Shown here: piece after piece, positions 21,339 through 31,842 of the stretch | Numbering within the stretch: the first letter of the stretch is position 1 | How the letters are laid out: the number at the start of each line of letters is the position of its first letter | Assembly (NCBI GenBank): GCA_964017185.1 | Contig: OZ024876.1 | Span: forward strand, 1,238,001-1,302,000 | DNA from: Rugalucina vietnamica | Lineage: Eukaryota > Mollusca > Bivalvia > Lucinida > Lucinidae | Direction of reading: 5' to 3' | DNA: 64,000 nt | Notes under the pieces: generated by a model | Databases searched by the model: none | What the model was told of the DNA's origin: nothing | The model's input: the letters and a program-made list of their open reading frames with translations, nothing else | Made by a program: the position numbers and the translations under genes

Positions 21339-22954
21339 TTAGTAAGTAACCCTGTTCTTGAAGAACTCACACTTGCTGGGTTTCAACTTAAGACCATGCT
21401 GTTTCAGTCTACTGAAGACTGCTTCTAATCTTTCAAGATGTTCTTCAAAAGTAGAAGAAAATACAAGTATATCATCTAAAAAGATTAAGCATTCCTTCAA
21501 GTTCATTTCGCCCATGCAGCGTTCCATGAGGCGCTGAAAAGTTGCAGGAGCATTGGTTAATCCGAATGCCATACGATTACACTCGTAAAAACCAAGATTA
21601 CCGATAGTAAAAGCTGTCTTATGTTTATCTGACTCCTCAACTTCAACTTGCCAATATCCACTTCGTAAGTCTAACTTGGTGAAATATTTGGCACCAATTA
21701 AAGTATCAATAGTATCATCGATACGAGGCAAGTTGTAAGAATCTCTTATTGTACGACTGTTGAGTTTACGGAAGTCTATACAAAGCCGTAAACTACCATC
21801 CTTTTTACGGATAAGTACAACATTTGATGAGTACGGGCTTTCCGACTCACGAATAGCACCAGCATCAAGCATTTCTTTCAAATGTGCACGAACCTCTTCA
21901 AATAAACCTGGAGGTATCCTCCGATAAGAATCTTTGAAGGGAGTGTCATCTGTCAGCTTAATTGTATGGGTAACTAAATCTGTCTTACCAAGGTCAGTCG
22001 GGCCCTTTGAAAATATATCTGACCATTTGTTCAGAACAGACTTAACTTGGGTAAGTTGATCTGTTGTCAAATTGTCTTCATCTATCTTAACATCTAGATG
22101 TTCAGATGCTGAAGGCTTGACATCCTGTTTTTGTTGTAAATCAGGAGTCCAAGAATCAACAACAGTAACTTCACTGAGTGAACATAATAGAGACCTTGGA
22201 GGTATCTCTATCACATGAGCTGACAAATTACAGACTCTAACTGGTACTCTAACAGTCGTACCGGGAGACTTTAATGAAACCACACGTGGACAGATAGTTA
22301 AATCACCAGACAATGAACTATCTATATGTTCTGTCACTGCAGCAGTCATATCGCTCGACTTCCGAGCCAAACCATTAACGGTTTTCATTTCACCAGGACC
22401 AATACGTATACTAAAGTTATTCGTGGTTTTGACTGGAATAGCATTATCAATTAAACTGTCTAAAGCAGTTTGCCACTCTAAAGGTGTATCAGGTTTAGAG
22501 CGATAAGCTTGAAACTCACGAATAATATTGGTTCCTATAATAACTGGCACTGATTGATTAAAAGCAGTGTCTTTGACAACAAGTATAGGAACACCATGCA
22601 TTATTGGTCCTAATTTGGGCACTGAGACATCAGCAAAGATGTAACCGATATAGGCTAACTTGCTACCATTGGCGCCATACACCGAAAGATCTATGCCAAA
22701 GTCTTTGGTGTCACCTAATTTAGGTACAGGATTCATTGATCTGTAAAATGATTCTGAAAGTGATGAAATCATAGCGCCAGAATCAATCAATCCTGTAGTT
22801 TCAGTACCACAAATTTTAATACTACCAACGTTGGCAGGGCCAACCATTTTCTGTTTAAACTCAGCCTTGCTTTCTGCACTTTCACAATTTGGGCTACTGT
22901 TCAAATTAGACGACAAAACTTCCTCCGTTTGCCCAGCAACAGAGGAAGATACTA
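21339..22954 (-). CDS. pol: Gypsy pol, protease and reverse transcriptase part (truncated by a stop)
   Basis: Open in the -1 frame relative to gag from the frameshift site onward. No ATG is needed, and none is present near the start. Numbering from 22916: aspartic protease LIDSGA (D45) in a short retropepsin-like domain; RT from ~330 with KDGSLRLCIDFRKLN, FTKLDLRSGYWQ and the catalytic FLDD at 479-482. The frame stops at TAA 21339-21341, just past the RT thumb, where the next codons clearly continue the family sequence. Protease would process Gag-Pol and RT would copy the genomic RNA. The stop is the only pol defect I found. Confidence 0.9.
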
Positions 22955-22961
22955 GTTTAAA
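22919..22961 (-). promoter_or_regulatory. -1 ribosomal frameshift signal between gag and pol
   Basis: Slippery heptamer TTTAAAC (minus strand 22961-22955), read T TTA AAC in the gag frame, directly before the gag TAG (22954-22952). After a 6-nt spacer a stem-loop spans 22948-22919: CTTCCTC pairs with GAGGAAG, extended by TGTT/AACG and GC/GC around one bulged A, with loop TGG (13 pairs, one G-U). A -1 slip enters the pol frame, which is open from this point. Confidence 0.85.
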
Positions 22962-24271
22962 GAGTTGTCGCTCCTCTGAGAACCGCCACCACGGTTGGCA
23001 CCTCGGCCGTTGGCACCACCATGGCCACGACCCCTAGAGCGACCGCCCTTATAACTACCACGGTTATTGTTCTGGTAATCAGAATTTCCACTTTGGAACT
23101 CCGAATTACCCCGTCCAGCATAACCGCCTCTATTGCCTCGCCAAGGCTTCTTATAACCACGGCCTCTTCCCCGCTGGTTATTATCATAATCAACTTGTTG
23201 ATTATAGCCACGGCCTCTTCCCCGCTGATTACTATTGTAATCATAATCTTGGTAGGAAGACTGGAACTCCGCGGCTGCAGCAAATGATTGCTGCTGAGAA
23301 TCCAGTTTCTTTTCCAAAGATTTCATACATGTTACAAGTTCAGATATTTGTTTCTGAATCTTGTCATCAGAGGCAGGCTGTTCTGTTGAGACCTGACTAA
23401 AAAGCTGTTGAGCCACTTTTTGTTTTGTGGGTGGGGTGGGGGTAGAACAGGATTCTTCCTGTTCCACTTTACGGATTTCCCGTAAAAGGTCAGGGAACTT
23501 CTTGTAAGTATCATAGAGATACCTAGTGGAATTTCGCAGCTGCTGAGACCTTAGCCCTGTCCAAAATTTGCTTCTCAGCATTGAATCCTTGGCTGCTAAC
23601 TCCATGTGGCCATATCTAATGGCTCTTGACAACGTTTGTTCCAAACGGGAACCAAACGTTGCCACACATTCGCCCCCTCTCTGGGCATCACTGTAAAAAG
23701 ACTGGATGATGGCTTCCGGAGAACTAACGTTTCCATAGAAACCATCAAGTTTGTCCAAAATGTCCTCTACAGTGGCATCCTCCCCTAGAGGAATCAACAT
23801 ATCCCTGGCTGCACCCCGCAATGAAGTCCTAATTGATAACAAGAGGACATGTTCTGGCAGAGATTTCTGCAGGCATTTGACCTCATATTGCCGGACTTCA
23901 TAACTGACTTCCCCTTTTGAAGGTTCCTCCGCACCACTGAAAATTGGTAATTTGGGGAAATTGCTAGAGGGGGAATAGGCAAATGACTGATCTATCGTAG
24001 ATAGGTTTGTGCCCTTACCTGTCGGATCTTTCATTTTATCAAGCAATTGTTGCATCCTGAAGGGTGCAGCACCAGGGGTTCTAGGGGTAAATGGGGCTGT
24101 AGGGGGCTTAACACTTAATGTAGCCCGAGGAGTGCTGGTTTTGGGTATAGCACCACCCATCAAAATTTCGTACTCTTCTTTTGTGAGTACTTTGTACTTG
24201 GGATTCTCCCCAACCTGTTTGAGTGCCGCGTCAAAATCTTTGTCGGCTTCTTTGTCCCCGTCTTTAGACAT
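22952..24271 (-). CDS. gag: Gypsy gag with RG-rich tail
   Basis: 439 codons from an ATG at 24271. The central part (~150-270) has the helical Gypsy Gag pattern, including FYSDAQRGGECVATFGSRLE, FWTGLRSQQLRN and LLREIRKVEQEE. Residues ~340-435 are a low-complexity RG/RGG tail (for example NQRGRGRGYNQQVDYDNNQR). No CCHC zinc knuckle is present; the few cysteines are scattered. Gag forms the intracellular particle. Here RNA binding would rest on the arginine-glycine tail, which is inference. The frame is intact and ends in the frameshift signal. It is an unusual but coherent Gag. Confidence 0.88.
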   Translation of the reverse strand: MSKDGDKEADKDFDAALKQVGENPKYKVLTKEEYEILMGGAIPKTSTPRATLSVKPPTAPFTPRTPGAAPFRMQQLLDKMKDPTGKGTNLSTIDQSFAYSPSSNFPKLPIFSGAEEPSKGEVSYEVRQYEVKCLQKSLPEHVLLLSIRTSLRGAARDMLIPLGEDATVEDILDKLDGFYGNVSSPEAIIQSFYSDAQRGGECVATFGSRLEQTLSRAIRYGHMELAAKDSMLRSKFWTGLRSQQLRNSTRYLYDTYKKFPDLLREIRKVEQEESCSTPTPPTKQKVAQQLFSQVSTEQPASDDKIQKQISELVTCMKSLEKKLDSQQQSFAAAAEFQSSYQDYDYNSNQRGRGRGYNQQVDYDNNQRGRGRGYKKPWRGNRGGYAGRGNSEFQSGNSDYQNNNRGSYKGGRSRGRGHGGANGRGANRGGGSQRSDNSLN

Positions 24272-24621
24272 TTTGTCAATTGAAAATTCACTATTTAAAC
24301 ACTATAGAAAAATAAACACTGTAGGAAAATAAACACTATATTTCAGAAAAATAATCACTATATTGACACTGGAACTCTGGAGTATACACACCAAGATTCA
24401 AGGCACTAATATTTCAACTTTAACACATATTATGCCCAATCCTGATCATTGCTTAGAAATTCACAATACATTGGAATCAGAGAATGTATATGCAGAAATA
24501 AATCATCCACACGAGAGCAGAAAATGACAATGGTCCTAACTGTATGTTGACACAATAGAGAGTGGTTCTACTAGCGTCTACAGCTCGGACCAACTCATAT
24601 GCAACTCAAGTGCAAAGTAAT
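24272..24621 (-). other. spacer between SGNH-like ORF and gag
   Basis: 350 bp without an open frame. The SGNH-like ORF ends inside TTTTTGCAG|GTAAAT (minus strand 24632-24618), which looks like an acceptor joined to a donor, so splicing around this region is possible. Nothing else was recognised. Confidence 0.4.
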
Positions 24622-25368
24622 TTACCTGCAAAAATATAACATGTTTATTACAATTCTCTTCATCCAAGTTCTTGCTAATGTGGTTCCTGGGTGGAGGCCA
24701 TCAAAATAACCTGAGAAATTCAATGTTCTTTTCAACACTCCACCAGCTTTCTTCCTGTACTTGGTGAGATCCTTTTTGAACCTTGGGGTATTCAAGCCAG
24801 AGTTGGAATTAACCTCCCGGATGTAGTCATTGATAATTCCAATCCTTTCATTCAGTATGTACTCTTTTTCAAGAAATCCTTCAGTCTGCGGATAACGCAA
24901 ATGCTTGTTATATTGAACAATACTGTAGCACGGGATCTCCAGAAAAACAATTTTCACAGAAGGAAAATTGGATACATAGTGAATGAATTTGTCAATTTGT
25001 TGTTTAACATAATTTACAGCAAAAGCATCAGAAGAGTGTCTTAGATCTATATACTGTAACTTCTTAACTCTACTACCAAATTTGTCATACTCTGTATGCT
25101 TCACAGTAAGATCACAGGTGCCAAGCCAAACATATAGAACAATATCTCCATACTTTTCAACTTTTACAGCTAAATTTTTCTGTAACCAAATGTAATAATT
25201 CCAGAATCTGGCACCGCCAAAGAAATTGAATTCTATTGAATAGCCAAACTGTGTAATCAAATCATGATGTTTTTCTATATATCTACCTTTGCTGTCTGAT
25301 AAGAAAATTGGTTTCCTTGTCAGAACTCCATCAAAATGAATAGGTGTATTAATATATGTATCAGACAT
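24622..25368 (-). CDS. SGNH-hydrolase-like accessory ORF in the Gypsy element
   Basis: 248 codons from the ATG at 25368 (the frame is open 5 codons further without ATG). It lies between the leader and gag, in the element's coding direction. Numbered from the ATG: FLSDSKGRYI (D25-S26) resembles the GDSx nucleophile block, GGARFW (G51-G52) the glycine block, VWLGTCDLT (G83-D86) the GxND block, and YFDGLHPG (D223..H226) the DxxH block. SGNH enzymes are esterases or lipases; some LINE ORF1 proteins carry such a domain. The first glycine and the block III Asn are substituted, so activity is uncertain. An intact frame in a young element argues it is functional for the element. I know of no standard Gypsy layout with this ORF. 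Confidence 0.6.
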   Translation of the reverse strand: MSDTYINTPIHFDGVLTRKPIFLSDSKGRYIEKHHDLITQFGYSIEFNFFGGARFWNYYIWLQKNLAVKVEKYGDIVLYVWLGTCDLTVKHTEYDKFGSRVKKLQYIDLRHSSDAFAVNYVKQQIDKFIHYVSNFPSVKIVFLEIPCYSIVQYNKHLRYPQTEGFLEKEYILNERIGIINDYIREVNSNSGLNTPRFKKDLTKYRKKAGGVLKRTLNFSGYFDGLHPGTTLARTWMKRIVINMLYFCR

Positions 25369-26224
25369 GGGGAAACAAGTCAAATTTCAACTATGAATTT
25401 ATGAAAGAGTAAAGTATGTAAAACAAACGTACCTTACATCTTGAATGGTATACGGCACAACGCGAACTAATCTTTGTCACGCGAGGAGATGAACACAACC
25501 CGGTTACCGTTACAAGTATAAACCTGCAAGGTAAAATGGTACAATGAAATATTTATCACAGATACCCATTATCACAGATTTGCTAAATTAAAATCAAGTA
25601 CAGCATACAGGCATCATCACTCATTCTTTAGTGCTCTGAAATGTTAAAGAAATGTTACAATTAGTACGTGAACATGCACTATACTGGTGAATGTGACGTG
25701 CAGCGGCATTTTCACTAAATTTGGGAAAACAAAAATAGCAATATAAAGCACAACTATCACATATGTAACACAAATTTGAACACTAATGTCTGAATTTGTA
25801 TTTTTGTTTATGTTAACAAATCTGATTTGGTGACATAAACAACAATACTGCCCTGGGCTTATTTTCACAAAGAAATATAATAAATAAGTCAAAAGTCACA
25901 TATATTCACATGAAATAAACTGTCTGTCCGGTTTCTGTAGTGTCCCTCGCACACGAACTGGCTCTACAGCACCTCACTAGGACAAAGCTAGTGTTAATAA
26001 TGAAGAGAAAAAAAATCAACAATTTAGGCAAGGATTGCCTAAATTTTCTTGTAATACAAGAATCACAGTTTGCTAGATCTAGCTATATCAAATAAATTAT
26101 TATGGCCATTTTAGGGGGGAAAAGGGGTTGGAAAAGCGAACACATCTCCATTGTCCCAGATTCCACGAGTGGGTAGATAATTTCTAGCTGATTTCACCAG
26201 ACACCCTCGTCGAGTGGGTGTAAA
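25369..26224 (-). other. Gypsy 5' leader
   Basis: About 850 nt from the primer-binding site to the SGNH-like ORF, with no long frame in sense. On the minus strand, AAG|GTACGT at ~25432 and TTTTACCTTGCAG at ~25525 resemble splice donor and acceptor. A packaging signal would be expected here but cannot be recognised by eye. Confidence 0.5.
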
Positions 26225-26240
26225 CCACGTTGGAGCGCCA
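26225..26240 (-). promoter_or_regulatory. Gypsy primer-binding site
   Basis: The minus strand reads TGGCGCTCCAACGTGG, one base after the 5' LTR. TGG matches the CCA end of a tRNA, and the rest resembles but does not equal the lysine-tRNA primer site. The exact tRNA is unidentified. Confidence 0.7.
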
Positions 26241-26241
26241 C

Positions 26242-27290
26242 TGTCATCGGCCCAGCCATATCGTATGACGTAATATCGGGAAAGGACAACTCAGTCGGAT
26301 GACAGAATTCTAAATTTTATTTCAGACTTATAATAAGTCTGAGGGTGCCTAGAACAACAATATTTACAATTTAATTTCAGGCACACATAGAATAACAAAG
26401 GTGTGATTAAAAACACAATTGCTTTAGATATACAAAAGCAATTACTTACTTACTCACTTGAGGGATAATATCAGGTGTATACCGGACAAATATTAAAATA
26501 ACTGCGGCAATTATTATTCGGCTAAGATTATAAATATTAGCCGAAACATATATCATATGGGCCGTGCCACCAGAACGTTTGGTTCTAGGTTTTATTGAAT
26601 AACTGAGACAGTTCCGTGAAGGACTGTTATAGAAATCATAAAAGCCATAAATATCCTCAATCATTGGAGATCATTGGATATATGGGTTCAAATGACACAG
26701 CACACATGCCAAATATGTTAAAATACTATGTGAAACAAATCACCCTGAGTAATTGGCATGAACATACAAGTAATCACATTATTACCATGTCAGTTATCCT
26801 AACCATGTGCATTTTAATCAAAGTCAACATTTGCGGAAATTCATGCCACAAAGAACATTTCAAAACATGACAAATTGCAGAAAAACTACAGTGAAATCGT
26901 TACCTGGATAAGTAAGGCACTGTAGAAATCAATAGATTCCTATGAAAGGAATAAATGGAGTTCAACGAAACATATTGAACAATGGATTTATGCGGAAAGC
27001 ATAAATCACTACATGTTTTGAAGAATTTTTTTGCCGCTTTGTCAAAGATTTGTTCTTTTCTCTAAAATGTGATTAAAACTCAGGGCAAAAACCAACACCA
27101 GGGTTAGTAGCCAATCACACACGCTTCTACAACCATACACATAAAATACATTAAAAGAACCGAAAGCCTTTGAAACAAACAATTTCATTGGTCAACAACT
27201 CTTGACAGCTAGTCTATTCACACAGACAGCGTGTACCAATACCAGGTCAACTCGACCCGGTCTTTCCTATAAAAAAGTCACTCTATGACA
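26242..27290 (-). repeat. Gypsy 5' LTR
   Basis: 1049 bp, near-identical partner of 17076-18126, with the same TGTCAT..ATGACA ends. It is followed on the + strand by the second GAAA of the target duplication. Confidence 0.93.
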
Positions 27291-27294
27291 GAAA

Positions 27295-28674
27295 GACCTG
27301 AAAGGCATGCATAAAGAAACTTCTCATGCTTCATCTGGTTCCCATACTACATCATCTAGAATAAGCAGTGTTTTAGCTGTAAAACAGGCAGCATTAGAGG
27401 CAGTCAAGGTACGAACTGAGTATGCTGCTCGTGAAAACGTCCTTAAGAAAGAAAAAGCTCAAATTATAGAACAACAAGCAATAGCCGAAGCTGCTCGTGT
27501 TCGTAGAAAGGAGGAGTTAGAAGCCGATATCGACTTTCTTAATCAGGAAAAAGAGTTAGCGGCTTGTGCTGCTGAGACACAAGCTTTGGAGACCAGATCT
27601 AATAAATCAGTTTCGCAGGGAATCAATAGTCTACCGGTAGATGACCCTCTTGAAAGAGTAGAACAGTTCGTTCAGAAACAGCATGCTCTGAAAAACGAAG
27701 TCATTGAAATAACCTCCACAGAAAGCTCCACGTCCTATATAACAGTGAAGGAAGAGAATGATCAAGATGTTCGTACCCCAATAATTAAAAGTGAAAATCA
27801 AGTTGTGAAACCTATAAATGAGTTTTCTGAGTCTTGTGCTGCAGATTTCACCAAATTTCTATTGAGAAAAGATCTCACATTATCTTGGTTTTATCAATTT
27901 GATGATAAGCCCGAGTCGTTTAGAGTGTGGAAATGCAGTTTCAATGAAGTGGTGAAAGAGTTAGGTGTCACACCGTCTGAAGAAGTTGATCTTCTCATTA
28001 AGTGGTTAGGTCCTGAATCAAAAAAGCAGGCATTAAGCATAAGGTCATGTAATAGTTACAATCCTCAGAAAGCCTTAGAGAAAGTGTGGGAACGCCTCGA
28101 AGACCGGTATGGTGCTCCAGAAATGGTTTATTGGACAGTGTTGAAAAAGCTGAACGAATTCCCTAAAATTGGGCCTAAAGAAAATGAGAAATTGTTCCAA
28201 CTTTCTGACATTCTCGGAGAGGTTGAAGCCTTAAAAGGGGACCCCAAGTATGACATGATGCTGTCATACTTTGATTCCTCTGTAGGTATCTATCCGATAG
28301 TGTCAAAGTTACCCTTCAATTTACAAGAAAAATGGACAACCAGAGCTAATAACTTCAAGAAGGATCACAATGTAACGTATCCAAGGTTTTGGGTTTTCAC
28401 AGAGTTTGTTCATGATCAGGCCAAAATTAGGAATGACCCAGGGTTTATATATACACAGATACCCTCAGAGAAGCCACAGATTCATAGTCAAAAGAAAACT
28501 TTTATTTCAGCCAAGAAAACTGATGTTGAGAAGGAGAATAAATCAGAAACCAATGCTGATGCTCCTCGTTGTCCTATGCACAAGACTAAACATTCTATTC
28601 ATAACTGTAGAGGCTTTAAGTCCATGTCTTTTGAAGAAAGACGAGCATTTCTCAAAAATAATCACCTGTTTTAA
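27295..28674 (+). pseudogene. gag: BEL/Pao gag, main part
   Basis: Continues BEL gag in phase after the Gypsy insertion. A long charged helical region (EKAQIIEQQAIAEAARVRRK, EELEADIDFLNQEKELAA) precedes a DUF1759-like domain: FDDKPESFRVWKCSFNE, VDLLIKWLGPESKKQALSIR, KVWERLEDRYGAPEMVYWTV and LSYFDSSVG. The frame stops at 28674, where the zinc-knuckle region continues in the next frame (see 28650-29120). Particle-forming protein of the element; broken at both ends. Confidence 0.8.
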
Positions 28675-29130
28675 GTGTTGTGCATCAACAGATCATGGTG
28701 CGCGAGAATGTAAACAGAAAATTAAATGTGGTGATTGTGGCAGTGAAAGCCACTGCACAGCCATGCACATTTATAAGGATAAGTCAGATCAGTCTGTGCA
28801 TGGTGGGGAGGAGGAGACACCAAGGAAAACTGTAACTTCCAAATGTACCCAAATTTGTGGAAATAAGCAATATCTTGATGGTAAATATTGTGCCAAATTA
28901 GTTTTGGTCAATATCTATCAAAGTACAGATACCAGGTCAGACTACAAACTAAAAGCCTACGCTATTTTAGATGAACAAAGCAACCGGTCTCTTGCAAAAC
29001 CAGAATTGTTCTCAAAGCTACACATTAAAAGTGAACTATTTGAGTACACACTGAAAACATGTTCTGATACTGTGGTAAAGAGTGGTCGTAAGCTCAAAAT
29101 TGTGTCGTTGAGAGTTTGGATGGTAGTGTG
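28650..29130 (+). pseudogene. BEL zinc knuckles and protease start, frame-shifted
   Basis: In the +1 frame relative to 27295. Knuckles read CFKCCASTDHGAREC then KCGDCGSESHCTAMH, as in BEL/Pao Gag-Pol. Then the DUF1758-like aspartic protease region: AKLVLVNIYQ..LKAYAILDEQSNRSLA, with DEQSN at the usual D-S/T-G-like position. A one-base shift near 28655 disconnects it from gag, and another near 29116 disconnects it from the next block. Confidence 0.7.
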
Positions 29131-29604
29131 AGTTATCGGCTTCCTACGTTAATTGAGTGTTCTCAAATTCCCAATATTAGAGATGAGATTCCCTCCCCTA
29201 GTGTTGCAATGCATCACCCTCATTTGCAAGACATTGCCTCTAGTATTCCTGAAATTGACGAGGAAGCTGATATACTCCTATTATTTGGCAGGGACATGAT
29301 AGATGCTCATCACATTATTGAGCAGAGAACTGGCCTAGTGGGTTCCCCATTTGCCCAGCGCCTTGGGTTGGGATGGGTGGTCATCGGGGAAGCTTGTTTA
29401 GGAAGGGTTCATCAGCCTGACCTAGTTACTTGCAACAAAACATTTCTAATTGGGGAAAACCGTGCATCTGTCTGCCCTCCCTGTCAAACAAAATTAAGGT
29501 TAAAGAGTTACCTCCCTTTCAACATAATGATGACAACAATATATTCATTAAGACTGAGCAAGATGATAAGGTTGGCCTTTCTGCTGAGGACCGTGAGTTT
29601 TTAA
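29116..29604 (+). pseudogene. BEL protease C-terminal part
   Basis: Reads SVSYRLPTLIECSQIPNIRD, then ADILLLFGRDMIDAHH and PFAQRLGLGWVVIGEACLG. This is the characteristic BEL/Pao protease-to-RT linker (LPTL-EC-IP, GRD, FAQ-LGW-VIGE). It loses frame near 29500. Confidence 0.7.
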
Positions 29605-29715
29605 GCATCATGGACAGTGATTTCTGTATGCATTCAAGTGGGCACTGGGTTGCCCCCCTTCCATTTAGACAGTCTAGGCAAAGATTACCCAATAACAGGC
29701 CACAAGCCTTGCTTG
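29500..29715 (+). pseudogene. pol: BEL reverse transcriptase start, cut by an insert
   Basis: In another frame it reads LSAEDREFLSIM, then SSGHWVAPLPFRQSRQRLPN, the conserved lead into the BEL RT. It ends at 29715, where a composite insertion begins. RT sequence resumes at 31879. Confidence 0.7.
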
Positions 29716-30185
29716 GGGCAGTGGTATGCTTTGGGGCAGTGGTATGCTTTTGGGGCAGTGGTATGCTGTCTGGACATTGGTTTCCGCCACATTCCCCTTG
29801 GTCTCTTCATGTTCTCAAACTTGACTGAATCTTGCTATATTATTAGTATAATTGTATTGTTGTCCCCACTTTGATATTGCATGTTATTTCATGTTTTGTA
29901 TTGTTGCTCGCGGTTGCTGGACACAGTCTAGCTGACTGCAAACATAGGGCTTAGAGATTTATTGGAGGTTTTCGGCAGCAACGACCTAGGTAGGGAAACC
30001 ACCCAGCCAGACAGCTTGCTAACGCATGCCATCGATGAGTCTCTCAGTTTTATTTATTTGTATCATTCATTCAACGGGACAGCTTTTCATACTTGAGGAC
30101 ACCCAGTATCTTTCCTCAACTCAATTAGCAAGTAAACACCAATGTGGCACCTGCCTGTCGATCAGGGGTCAATAAATATAAATGG

Positions 30186-31500
30186 TGACCTTTTGAACAT
30201 TGACAACCCTTATTTTGAAGGTATGGTCAATCAAATTAATCCACCTGAACTTCAGTTGAACAAAGCCAATATCTCAGATACTGAAGCCCCCTTTTTAGAT
30301 CTACATCTTTCTGTTGCAAATGGATTTGTTTCTTCTAAAATTTATGATAGGCGCGATGACTTTGATTTTGATATAGTAAATTTTCCTTTTTTGGATGGTG
30401 ACGTTCCTCGTCGTGCTTCTTATGGTGTATACATTTCGCAACTTATTAGGTTTGCTAGAGTCTGCAATCATGTTACAGACTTCAACGCTCGAAATAAATG
30501 TTTAACGGCAAAACTTCTCCAACAGGGCTATCGGTATCATAAACTTCGAAAAACATTTTCTAAATTTTATCGTAGACACTATGAATTGATTTCCAAATAT
30601 AATGTTGGGTTAAAGACGCTTTTAAGTGAGGGCCTTTCGGAACCTGAATTTTATGGTGACTTGGTTTACAAATTTAAGAAATTTAAAGGAATTAGTGATT
30701 TTTCTTTTCAGTTCAGAAAAATCATAACACATTACAGACGTATAGGTTATAACTTGAATGTTATGCGACAGTCTGCATGCTTAGTTTTTAACCCAATCAT
30801 GGTTGATAACTATGCTGCCTTCTTTAATTGCACGCCGGTGGGTCGGGCGTCAGACTCTATGATGGCCCCGACATAAAGCTATTCATTTTAGTTGGTTGGG
30901 GCCGGAGCTTCTTGTCTGTTGCTTGGCCCACCGGGGTCCAACTGGTGTTTTTTCTTTTGCTCCGGAGTTAGTAGGTTATTCGGCGCCCAGGGATCTCCAT
31001 CGTCGGGCAGCTTACTCAGTCTGTGAGTCCTGGTTTTTGATTCATCAGGATGTTTATCATGATTTATTTGTTTGTTCTTGATGATTCATTGACTAGTTAG
31101 AGATTCACCACGAGGACCGAATAACTAACTAAATGTTATGAACCACTGCAGAAGCTGAGGGTGAGGTTATGGCCATGTAAAACCGGTTTAAGCCCGCCAG
31201 TAACTTTGTGTTACTGATCGTTCCAGGTCGATACTTCTGTGGTGGTTCTTTTTGTTTTATGTTTTGGTGTATTAAAAATTTTTTGTGCTGTTGGCGCCTT
31301 ATGTATGTTTTCATATGTTTAGTTAAGTTAAGGTAACCGAGTGGCCACCTATTGGGAAAATAGCTGCTCATTCGGCTTACGATATGTTTCATGGTATAAG
31401 TACCTGATTGATGGTTTGGTTTTTTCCCACCTCGGTTTTTGGAGTGGGAATCTTTTTCTGATTGCGCCTTTTCCTGATCTTTGCCTACTTGTACCTTTTT
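30186..31500 (+). mobile_element. PLE copy, truncated within the RT YLDD box
   Basis: Begins TGACCTTTTGAACATTG, i.e. at the second half of the YLDD box. It keeps one uninterrupted frame of ~230 codons to the MMAPT end at 30876, then the full tail to GTACCTTTTT. The continuous reading frame makes it one of the best preserved copies, but it lacks the catalytic core. Confidence 0.85.
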
Positions 31501-31842
31501 ATAGTGAAAAATAGTTTTATTTAGAAAATTTCACTGGTCATGCACTTATAAAGATGATATATTTTTTAAATTCTGTATGGATCAAAAGTCTCTTGTACTC
31601 ACGATGAATCACATATTACCTCAAATCTGTAATCATAAATATATCTGAGTGTCCTTAAGTTGTATTTTTCATTTTAATTCTATGCCTCATTTAAGAGCAA
31701 AAATTGTAGATATTTTGATAGGTATTCCAGACATCATATTTTGTACATATGTATATAACCATGTAAATATATGTTTTACTCTTCAGAGGACCATATGTGA
31801 GATTACTTTTGTACTAAATATGTCATCCTCTTTAAATAAAGA

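Larger units (their letters stand above)
17076..27290 (-). mobile_element. Ty3/Gypsy LTR retrotransposon, complete layout, recent
   Basis: A 10.2-kb element read on the minus strand. From its 5' end: LTR (27290-26242), primer-binding site, leader, SGNH-like ORF, gag, frameshift signal, pol, polypurine tract, LTR (18126-17076). The LTRs end TGTCAT..ATGACA. A 4-bp duplication GAAA flanks it (17072-17075 and 27291-27294). By eye the two LTRs differ by two substitutions and one CA unit, so insertion is recent. It lies in BEL gag. Defects seen: one in-frame stop in pol. No envelope-like gene was found. Confidence 0.92.

Noticed and set aside
22957-23287. Open frames overlapping the gag RG-rich region on both strands
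   Set aside because: Low-complexity GC-rich codons open the other frames; they are shadows of gag.
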